DNA of 15,624 nucleotides from an uncultured Oscillospiraceae bacterium (lineage in GTDB: Bacteria > Bacillota > Clostridia > Oscillospirales > Acutalibacteraceae): positions 1 to 15,624 of the forward strand of contig URYP01000047.1 of NCBI GenBank assembly GCA_900552115.1, written 5' to 3'. Within the stretch, counting starts at the first letter, position 1. Each line of letters begins with the position of its first letter. The translations under genes were made by a program, and so were the position numbers. Shown here one piece after another: positions 8,465-13,218 of this stretch. The notes under the pieces are model-generated. The model was not told where the DNA came from. It saw only the letters and a program-made list of their open reading frames with translations, and did not search any database.

Positions 8465-8494
8465 GTTGAACGCCGGCGGCAACCGGCTTTCAAC
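8465..8494 (-). other. Hairpin between rpsJ and rplC
   Basis: Transcript-sense arms GTTGAA-A-GCCGG and CCGGC-G-TTCAAC enclose a six-base loop (TTGCCG), giving an eleven-pair stem with one A-G mismatch. No T-run follows, so it is not an intrinsic terminator. It ends about a dozen bases before the AAGGAGG of rplC. It could tune rplC translation, protect against decay or be a processing site; the sequence alone does not decide. Confidence 0.6.
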
Positions 8495-8536
8495 ATGACC
8501 TCGCAGCACGGATAAACAAGCCGCTGGGAATGCGCG

Positions 8537-8848
8537 TTACAGCTTGATTTCAATTTCCACGCCGGCGGGGAGTTCAAGGCCCATAAGGGCCTCAACCGTC
8601 TTGTTGGAAGGACGAAGGATATCGATCAGCCGTTTGTGGGTGCGCATTTCGAACTGCTCACGCGAGTCCTTATACTTGTGCACGGCACGCAGGATGGTAA
8701 CGATTTCCTTCTGGGTGGGCAGCGGCACGGGGCCGGAAACACGGGCGCCGGTACGGCGGGCCGTCTCCACGATTTTCTCGGCTGCCTGGTCGACCAGCTG
8801 GTGGTCATACCCTTTGATGCGAATTCTGATTTTTTCTTTGACTGCCAC
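8537..8848 (-). CDS. rpsJ: 30S ribosomal protein S10 (uS10)
   Basis: The start is GTG at 8848, chosen because it gives the family N-terminus (M)[19 protein letters not shown] and is preceded by AAGGAGG eight bases upstream. The frame is open further to 8959, but that extension runs through structured leader RNA and is not S10-like. The 103-residue protein carries [16 protein letters not shown] and [15 protein letters not shown], diagnostic of S10. S10 works in the 30S head and, as NusE, in transcription antitermination complexes. It is the first gene of the operon; no tuf or fusA gene precedes it. Confidence 0.97.
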   Translation of the reverse strand: MAVKEKIRIRIKGYDHQLVDQAAEKIVETARRTGARVSGPVPLPTQKEIVTILRAVHKYKDSREQFEMRTHKRLIDILRPSNKTVEALMGLELPAGVEIEIKL

Positions 8849-8886
8849 TAAAAACGCCTCCTTAAAATGTTTGAGTTGGCGGGCGG

Positions 8887-8979
8887 CGCCGTATTGTACA
8901 TCCCAGCCGGGTGTTTCATGCCCGGCAGAGAAAAAACCGGAAACTGGCTGGGTTTCCAAGTTCCGGGTGCAATACAGCG
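8887..8979 (-). other. Long-range fold in the S10 leader, alternative to the attenuator hairpin
   Basis: Transcript-sense CGCTGTATTG (8979-8970) can pair with CAATACGGCG (8896-8887), a ten-pair stem with one G-T. Inside it CCCAGCC (8952-8946) pairs with GGCTGGG (8908-8902), and GTTTC (8944-8940) pairs with GAAAC (8917-8913). These pairs use both arms of the terminator at 8931-8966, so the two folds exclude each other. Three nested complementary pairs are unlikely by chance and suggest a selected structure. No ligand is known. Confidence 0.55.
8931..8966 (-). terminator. Intrinsic terminator (attenuator) in the rpsJ leader
   Basis: Transcript-sense CCGGAACTTGG (8966-8956) pairs with CCAGTTTCCGG (8947-8937), with one C-T mismatch and one wobble, and is followed at once by six T's (8936-8931). 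It lies about 80 bases upstream of the rpsJ start and well downstream of the promoter, so it can only act as an attenuator of the ribosomal operon. This parallels the leader terminator of the E. coli S10 operon in principle, but the sequence is unrelated as far as I can tell. Confidence 0.65.
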
Positions 8980-9196
8980 TCTTACCGGCAGGGACAAACC
9001 TCGCAACTCAACGGGACACAGATATCCCGCAGTTTGCCCTGCACACGGTATTTTTTGTCGCCCGGTTTGAAATCGGACATACTCCACGGAAAAACCGGCC
9101 TGCCAAGCGGCCGCAACCTCCCGCTTCATCGCATATCGTGCAGTCTGGACCGCTGCCAAAAGGGCGCATTATCCCCTTTGGCCACAGTCACGCCTG

Positions 9197-9228
9197 ATTA
9201 TATTACCATAAGGTCAAGCGCTTTGCAA
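9197..9228 (-). promoter_or_regulatory. Probable sigma-A promoter of the S10-spc operon
   Basis: Transcript-sense TTGCAA (9228-9223) lies 17 bases before TAATAT (9205-9200), which overlaps a perfect TATAAT (9202-9197) at 20 bases. A TTGACC is also present (9217-9212) but sits too close to the TATAAT to pair with it. The element falls between the terminator of the upstream flavoprotein operon and the ribosomal leader, just where a promoter is needed. The exact -35 is uncertain. Confidence 0.6.
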
Positions 9229-9259
9229 GCTTTTTCCAAAAAAAATTTCGTAGGAATGC

Positions 9260-9300
9260 AAAAAATACTCCCCCCTGTTTTGTGGAAAACAGAGGAGAGT
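9260..9300 (-). terminator. Intrinsic terminator after the flavoprotein operon
   Basis: Transcript-sense ACTCTCCTCTGTTTT (9300-9286) pairs fully with AAAACAGGGGGGAGT (9281-9267), counting two G-T wobbles, around a CCAC loop, and is followed by ATTTTTT. It lies about 90 bases past the stop at 9388 and upstream of the ribosomal promoter. On the plus strand the same hairpin has two mismatches but is followed by seven T's, so some activity in that direction is possible. Confidence 0.85.
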
Positions 9301-9387
9301 TTTTTTCTTCATGGATGTCGTGGTCTATCAACACTTTCGATACCACATATTGTAAAAAGGCCAGAAATACGCGCGAAAGCGGGACTA

Positions 9388-9897
9388 TCAGTCTTCTTTT
9401 TCCAAAACACGCACGATTTCGCCAATGTACATCCGATGATAATCGTTATCCTGATAATGCTGCTCCAGGGAAGGATCGACAAAATGGGCCTTTTCTATGT
9501 CGTCCGCGTACAGCTTGCGGCATATCACCACCGCCGAAGCCTGTGCAAAGTAGGGGGCCTCCCGGTCAAAAACCGGCGTCAGTCCGGCGTCGGCGATTTT
9601 GTCGGTATCCCGGCCGGACACCCGCCCGCAGAGGGCCAGCGCCTTCCGGTATTCCTCCGGGAAAAAGCAGAGCGAATAATAGTCTCCCTGTTCCACAAAG
9701 CCATATGTATAGCGGGAATGCCGGATAAAGGCAAAGCTGACGTTGGTACCCCACAGCACGCCCAGACCGCCCCAGCTGGCCGTCATGGTATTACATTTGT
9801 CGGCGTCCCCCGCCGAAATCAGCATCCATTCCTTGCCAATTTTCTCAAACACATTGCCCTCCCATTCGGTGGGAGCAATCTCTTTCCAAGTGTTCAT
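9388..9897 (-). CDS. Flavin reductase-like FMN-binding split-barrel protein
   Basis: The start at 9897 gives a 169-residue protein beginning MNTWKEIAPTEWEGNVFEKI; the frame is open to 10032, but that part overlaps the upstream gene and is not family-like. NTMTASWGGLGVLWGTNVSF followed by AFIRHSRYTYGFVEQ matches the flavin-binding core of the flavin reductase/split-barrel family, whose members bind FMN and act as NAD(P)H:flavin reductases or as small flavoproteins of unknown job in anaerobes. No membrane segment or signal is seen. It starts 65 bases after the FAD-dependent dehydrogenase stop with no terminator between, so the two are very likely cotranscribed under the guanine riboswitch. The family is clear; the substrate is unknown. 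Confidence 0.85.
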   Translation of the reverse strand: MNTWKEIAPTEWEGNVFEKIGKEWMLISAGDADKCNTMTASWGGLGVLWGTNVSFAFIRHSRYTYGFVEQGDYYSLCFFPEEYRKALALCGRVSGRDTDKIADAGLTPVFDREAPYFAQASAVVICRKLYADDIEKAHFVDPSLEQHYQDNDYHRMYIGEIVRVLEKED

Positions 9898-9962
9898 CCT
9901 ATCTACCGCCTTTCCTGTTCCATTATGCGCATCCTTCTCACTATATGGAAATCCGGCCGCCG

Positions 9963-11354
9963 TTATGCGTCGGCCAGACGCCTGCCCATGAGCACACCCA
10001 TGGCGGATGCCATCATAAGCCCGCGGGTCCATCCGCTGGAATCCCCGAGGCAGTATAGTCCTTCCATACTGGTCTGCAGGTCAGCGTCCATTTTGACCCG
10101 GTTGCTGTAAAATTTCAGTTCCGGCGAGTAAAGCAGCGTTTCCACGGAGGCAAACCCCGGCACCACATGGTCCACCGCCTGAATGAACCCGATAATGTTC
10201 ACCATGGCCCGGTAGGGCATGGCGGCGGTGATGTCGCCGGCCACCGCATCGGGCAGCGAGGGCTTCAGGTTGGCGCGCGCGAGTTCTTCCGCCCACGTCC
10301 GCTTGCCGTCCAGTATATCGCCGTACCTCTGCACCAATATGCGCCCCGCCCCCAGCATATTGGTCAGCTCGCCTACCTTTTGCGCGTAAGCAATGGGCTG
10401 GTCAAACGGCTCGGCAAAATTGTGTGAGCAGAGAATCGCCAGATTGGTGTTCTGGGACTTGCGTTCTTTATAGGAATGGCCGTTGACCACGGCCAGATGG
10501 TTGTCGTAATTCTCCTGGCTGACAAAACCGCCGGGATTCTGGCAAAAAGTGCGCACCTTGTTTTTAAAGGGCTTGGGATAACCAATCAGCTTGGACTCAT
10601 ACAGCACGTTGTTCACCTGCTCCATGATCTCGTTGCGCACTTCCACCCGCACACCGATATCCACCGTACCCGGCTGATGAGCGATTCCGTGGCGGGCGCA
10701 CAGTTCCTCCAGCCAGTCGGCTCCCCGGCGGCCGGCGGCAATTACCGTATGCTCCGCCCGGATGTCCTGCTCCTCCCCGCCCTTTCGGATGGTAACGCCC
10801 GCACAGCGTTCGCCTTCCAGCAGCAGATCCTCACAGTTCCACCCGAACAGGATCTCCACACCGTTATCCAATAGATATTGCTCGATGGCGCGGTAAATCT
10901 CCTGCGCCCGCTCCGTGCCGAGATGGCGGATGGGGCAGTCCACCAGCTTAAGCCCCGCCTGGATCGCCCGTTTGCGGATCTCCTTGATTCCCTCGTCATT
11001 GCTGACGCCCTCCACATGCGGGTCGGCGCCAAAGGATAAATATATCTGATCGGTATAGTCGATCAGCGTCTGTGCCGTGTCCTCTCCGATCAGCGAGGGC
11101 AGGTCGCCGCCCACCTCATAGCTTAAGGACAGCTTGCCGTCCGAAAACGCGCCGGCTCCAGAAAAACCGGTGGTGATATGGCAGGGCTGGCATTGCACAC
11201 AGTGTCCGGTTTGGCTTTTGGGACAGCGCCGGTTTTCTATTGCCTGACCTTTTTCAACGATGGTAATGCTCCTGCCGCTGCCCTGCCGCCGCATCTCAAG
11301 CGCGGTGAATATGCCGGCCGGGCCGGCGCCGATAATGACAACATCCCGTTGCAT
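9963..11354 (-). CDS. FAD-dependent dehydrogenase of uncharacterised family (COG2509-like)
   Basis: The chosen ATG at 11354 gives 463 residues; a GAAAGGAT site lies 11 bases upstream. ATG 11366 is in frame but sits on the ribosome binding site, and the open frame up to 11528 runs through riboswitch RNA. The N-terminus RDVVIIGAGPAGIFTALEM is a Rossmann FAD-binding motif. Then come four close cysteines at 44, 52, 55 and 58 (C-x7-C-x2-C-x2-C) and the family landmark GFSGAGAFSDGKLSL. TVIAAGRRGADWL is the second nucleotide-contact region and GLYCLGDSSGWTRGLMMASA the C-terminal FAD contact. It is a soluble cytoplasmic oxidoreductase by appearance. Family members are generally annotated without a known substrate. 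The cysteine cluster might hold an Fe-S centre or metal; this is inference. First gene of a riboswitch-controlled operon. Confidence 0.85.
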   Translation of the reverse strand: MQRDVVIIGAGPAGIFTALEMRRQGSGRSITIVEKGQAIENRRCPKSQTGHCVQCQPCHITTGFSGAGAFSDGKLSLSYEVGGDLPSLIGEDTAQTLIDYTDQIYLSFGADPHVEGVSNDEGIKEIRKRAIQAGLKLVDCPIRHLGTERAQEIYRAIEQYLLDNGVEILFGWNCEDLLLEGERCAGVTIRKGGEEQDIRAEHTVIAAGRRGADWLEELCARHGIAHQPGTVDIGVRVEVRNEIMEQVNNVLYESKLIGYPKPFKNKVRTFCQNPGGFVSQENYDNHLAVVNGHSYKERKSQNTNLAILCSHNFAEPFDQPIAYAQKVGELTNMLGAGRILVQRYGDILDGKRTWAEELARANLKPSLPDAVAGDITAAMPYRAMVNIIGFIQAVDHVVPGFASVETLLYSPELKFYSNRVKMDADLQTSMEGLYCLGDSSGWTRGLMMASAMGVLMGRRLADA

Positions 11355-11382
11355 GGTTATGATCATCCTTTCGCGATGGCCG

Positions 11383-11404
11383 GGTTGAAAGCGGTCTTTC
11401 AACC
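11383..11404 (-). other. Perfect hairpin just before the ribosome binding site of the FAD gene
   Basis: GGTTGAAAG (11404-11396) and CTTTCAACC (11391-11383) form a nine-pair perfect stem with an ACCG loop, ending about ten bases before the GAAAGGAT site. No T-run follows. It may shield the 5' end of the coding region from decay or affect initiation; function unproven. Confidence 0.5.
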
Positions 11405-11433
11405 ATTCCTGTGAATTTGTGGGCCCCCGCCGG

Positions 11434-11483
11434 AAAAAGAGCTGCCAAAAGCGACGTCGCCTCTCCCTGCGGGAACGGCGCTC
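11434..11483 (-). terminator. Riboswitch expression platform: conditional terminator
   Basis: Transcript-sense GAGCGCC (11483-11477) pairs with GGC-A-GCTC (11446-11439, one bulged A) and is followed directly by five T's (11438-11434). The enclosed 30 bases fold into a TCCC-GCA-GGGA hairpin and a second small stem. The 5' arm shares GAGCG with the 3' strand of the aptamer's P1 helix (11486-11479), so aptamer and terminator compete. An alternative hairpin CGCC-GT-TCCC/GGGA-GA-GGCG (11480-11458) would be compatible with a bound aptamer. Confidence 0.6.
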
Positions 11484-11543
11484 ATAGTCGGCTGATAGGC
11501 AGCCCGTAGAAACATTCATCCATCTCATGAATTTATATAAGCG
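11479..11543 (-). ncRNA. Purine riboswitch aptamer, guanine class
   Basis: Read on the minus strand, P1 is CGCTTATA/TATGAGCG (11543-11536 with 11486-11479; eight pairs, one wobble). J1/2 is TATAAA, P2 is TTCAT/ATGAA, L2 is GAGATGG, J2/3 carries the invariant GTTTCTAC (11513-11506), and J3/1 is GACTATG (11489-11483). The base that pairs with the ligand (position 74 in the Bacillus xpt numbering) is C at 11487, which specifies guanine or hypoxanthine rather than adenine. The GG in L2 and CC in L3 needed for the loop-loop contact are present. P3 is short (GGCT/AGCC) and L2/L3 depart slightly from consensus, so a variant class is possible. It begins just after the predicted transcription start. 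Confidence 0.87.
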
Positions 11544-11557
11544 TTTTCCAAATATAC

Positions 11558-11586
11558 AGTATACGAATTTATGGCGGTTTTGTCAA
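11558..11586 (-). promoter_or_regulatory. Sigma-A promoter of the riboswitch-flavoprotein operon
   Basis: Transcript-sense TTGACA (11586-11581) and TATACT (11563-11558) are separated by exactly 17 bases. Start of transcription is expected near 11551, a few bases before the riboswitch P1 helix, so the whole aptamer lies in the leader. Confidence 0.88.
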
Positions 11587-11592
11587 TCCGCC

Positions 11593-11650
11593 CGGCGGGA
11601 GTGCCCCTGTACCCGGTGCTTGTTAGTCCTATAACCCCGGCACTCCGCCG
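11593..11650. repeat. Inverted repeat between divergent promoters
   Basis: CGGCGGGAGTGCC (11593-11605) and GGCACTCCGCCG (11639-11650) are inverted copies of 12 pairs with one extra G, separated by 33 bases. The repeat fills most of the 74 bases between the two divergent TTGACA boxes. There is no T-run on either side. It could be an operator or a looped binding site for a regulator of one or both promoters. Confidence 0.5.
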
Positions 11651-11660
11651 CCGCACGCCA

Positions 11661-11689
11661 TTGACAAGCTGCGCCGCATTCGATACAAT
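11661..11689 (+). promoter_or_regulatory. Sigma-A promoter of the RCC1-repeat gene
   Basis: A perfect TTGACA (11661-11666) is followed after 17 bases by TACAAT (11684-11689). It lies about 35 bases before the coding start and faces away from the riboswitch promoter. Confidence 0.88.
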
Positions 11690-11724
11690 ATTTTCTACTA
11701 TGCCACCGAAGGGAGGGGGACCGC

Positions 11725-13128
11725 ATGAGTCGGAACGAGCTGCCGGATGGTCTTCCTCCACAGGAAGACTCATTGCGGGCGACACGGCAGTCGATGCAGG
11801 AAAAGAACCGGCAGGTGCTGGACCGCCTGCACGCGGAGACCCAGCAGCGCCGCAGCCGGGCCTCGTCTTCTCAGATCCCGCCGGCTCCGACCTCCGTCGC
11901 CCCCTCCGCCCGCCGGAAAAAATCCCGCAGGCCCATCGGGCCGCTCATCACCCAACGGATGTCCCCGCTGCGGGGCCGTCTGCATTGGAAGATCGCCGCC
12001 TCCGTCCTGTTGGCCGGTCTGGTTACGGCTTCCATCCTGTGGAACAGCGTTTTTCGCGCGCCGGTTCTGTACGAAAAAGCGAGTGACTGCCTGCATCAGG
12101 GTGACTTTGCCACGGCTTATTCCCTGTTTCATAAGGTTGGCGCATATCAGGACGCGTCCGCGCAAAAACGGGAGGCCGCTTATCAGGAAGCCCTGCGGCT
12201 GCTGGGAAAACGCCGCTATCCGCAGGCGGCCGTATACCTGTACGCTTTGGGAGATTACCGCGGCGCCGACCAGTTGGTTCAGCGCGCCACGACCGGGAGT
12301 ATTGCCGCAGGGTCCGCTCACGTGCTGGGCGTCCTGCCCTGTGGTGATGTCCGGGCCGGCGGGGAAAACTACCGTGGAGAGTGCGGCGTCGGCAAGTGGA
12401 GAGGTGTTTTTTCCGTGGCGGCTGGTTCCTCTCACTCCGTTGGCCTAAAAGCGAATGGCACGGTGATAGCGGTCGGCGCAAACGAGGATGGACAGTGCCA
12501 AACGGAAGATTGGCGGAACATACGGCTTATTGCCGCCGGATGGAATCATACGCTGGGGCTGGGGGAGGACGGAACCGTTGTCGCCGCCGGTGGAAACCGC
12601 GAGGGTGAATGCGATGTGTCCGGCTGGACGAATATAACGGCTGTTGCCGCTGGAGAGCACCACAGTGTGGGTGTTCGCCAAAACGGCACTGTCGTTGCTG
12701 CGGGCGCCAATGACTGGGGCCAATGCAACGTTTCCTCCTGGACCGGGATCGTCGCGGTTGCCGCCGGGGCCACACATACGGTTGGGCTGACCAGCACGGG
12801 GAGGGTTCTGTTTGCCGGGCAAAACACGCAGGGGCAGGGAAACGTGAACGACTGGTGCGATGTGGTGGCCGTAGCCGCGGGAAACGACTTTACGGTTGGG
12901 CTAAAGGCGGACGGCTCCCTTTGCTACACAGGCAACGAGAGCAATTCCATATCTTCAAGTCTCCCTTACAGCGCACCCACAGCGGCGATTGCCGCTGGCC
13001 CGTATAATCTCATCTGCCTTTTGACCGATGGCACGGTACGCTCTTTTGGTCGCCTGTCCAGTGCCCAGCTGAGGACGGGCGACTGGGTGAGTATCGGCAT
13101 TCCTCTATCCGAAAAAGACCTTAAATGA
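11725..13128 (+). CDS. Membrane-anchored RCC1-repeat (beta-propeller) protein
   Basis: The ATG at 11725 follows a GGGAGGGGG ribosome binding site and gives 467 residues. Residues 1-88 are polar and rich in Arg, Ser and Pro, likely cytoplasmic. One hydrophobic segment at 90-110 (IAASVLLAGLVTASILWNSVF) anchors the protein. Residues 114-187 look like a helical TPR-type pair (LYEKASDCLHQGDFATAYSLF; YPQAAVYLYALGDYRGADQL). From 194 to 457 there are seven RCC1-type units beginning at 194, 232, 270, 308, 346, 384 and 423. Each is about 38 residues, with the pattern AAG..H(S/T)VGL...GTV.A.G.N..G.C.V..W. Seven units fit one closed beta-propeller, predicted outside the membrane. RCC1-like propellers usually bind proteins or ligands; no enzyme motif is seen. 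Family clear, role unknown. It has its own promoter. Confidence 0.85.
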   Translation: MSRNELPDGLPPQEDSLRATRQSMQEKNRQVLDRLHAETQQRRSRASSSQIPPAPTSVAPSARRKKSRRPIGPLITQRMSPLRGRLHWKIAASVLLAGLVTASILWNSVFRAPVLYEKASDCLHQGDFATAYSLFHKVGAYQDASAQKREAAYQEALRLLGKRRYPQAAVYLYALGDYRGADQLVQRATTGSIAAGSAHVLGVLPCGDVRAGGENYRGECGVGKWRGVFSVAAGSSHSVGLKANGTVIAVGANEDGQCQTEDWRNIRLIAAGWNHTLGLGEDGTVVAAGGNREGECDVSGWTNITAVAAGEHHSVGVRQNGTVVAAGANDWGQCNVSSWTGIVAVAAGATHTVGLTSTGRVLFAGQNTQGQGNVNDWCDVVAVAAGNDFTVGLKADGSLCYTGNESNSISSSLPYSAPTAAIAAGPYNLICLLTDGTVRSFGRLSSAQLRTGDWVSIGIPLSEKDLK

Positions 13129-13158
13129 GCGGAATTCCCGGATAGGTCTGGACTTTTT
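13105..13158 (+). terminator. Possible weak terminator after the RCC1-repeat gene
   Basis: CTATCCG (13105-13111, inside the last codons) is complementary to CGGATAG (13139-13145), with a palindromic GGAATTCC in the loop and five T's at 13154-13158. GACC/GGTC and AAAAAG/CTTTTT pairs in the same stretch allow alternative folds. The T-run is eight bases after the stem, so termination is uncertain. Confidence 0.35.
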
Positions 13159-13187
13159 GCCGGAAACGTGGTATATACTATCCCATA

Positions 13188-13193
13188 TATAAT
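13188..13193 (+). promoter_or_regulatory. Candidate -10 box for the CNNM/CBS gene
   Basis: A perfect TATAAT lies 25 bases before the start codon. No good -35 is found at normal spacing (TTGCCG lies 25 bases upstream), so this promoter is tentative. The implied leader is very short. GAGGGGG (13197-13203) is the likely ribosome binding site, at an unusually long 15 bases from the ATG. Confidence 0.4.
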
Positions 13194-13218
13194 ACAGAGG
13201 GGGAATTTTTAACCGCTT

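Larger units (their letters stand above)
8849..9190 (-). promoter_or_regulatory. Structured 5' leader of the S10-spc operon
   Basis: This roughly 340-base stretch has no credible gene. In transcript order it holds a 5' hairpin GCCAAAGGG/CCCTTTTGGC (9182-9155, one bulge), a hairpin CCGGTTT/AAACCGG (9098-9062), and a long hairpin TACCG-GCAGGG-CAAAC/GTTTG-CCCTGC-CGGTA (9050-8983) capped by CGGGA/TCCCG. It then has the attenuator (8966-8931) and the AAGGAGG of rpsJ. CCGGG at 9065-9061 could pair with CCCGG at 8967-8963 in the terminator's 5' arm and act as an antiterminator. Known ribosomal leaders bind an encoded r-protein; which one, if any, binds here is unknown. Confidence 0.6.

Noticed and set aside
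8848..9159. A 103-codon minus-strand frame (TTG start) covering the rpsJ leader
   Set aside because: It runs through the hairpins and the attenuator, has no recognisable domain and only a poor start. It is better explained as structured RNA that happens to be open.
9155..9182. A terminator at the start of the S10 leader
   Set aside because: The hairpin GCCAAAGGG/CCCTTTTGGC has no T-run after it on the transcribed strand; it is kept only as part of the structured leader.
8911..10110. A 399-codon plus-strand frame across the S10 leader and flavin reductase gene
   Set aside because: It crosses a promoter, a terminator and the opposite strand of a recognisable gene; no domain is seen.
11355..11528. 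An N-terminal extension of the FAD-dependent dehydrogenase
   Set aside because: These codons lie in the riboswitch and its terminator and encode an Arg-rich stretch unlike the family; the Rossmann motif starts right after the 11354 start.
11747..12448. Alternative frames inside the RCC1-repeat gene on both strands
   Set aside because: They are Arg/Pro-rich shadows without family features, and the chosen frame has a promoter, a ribosome binding site and seven regular repeats.
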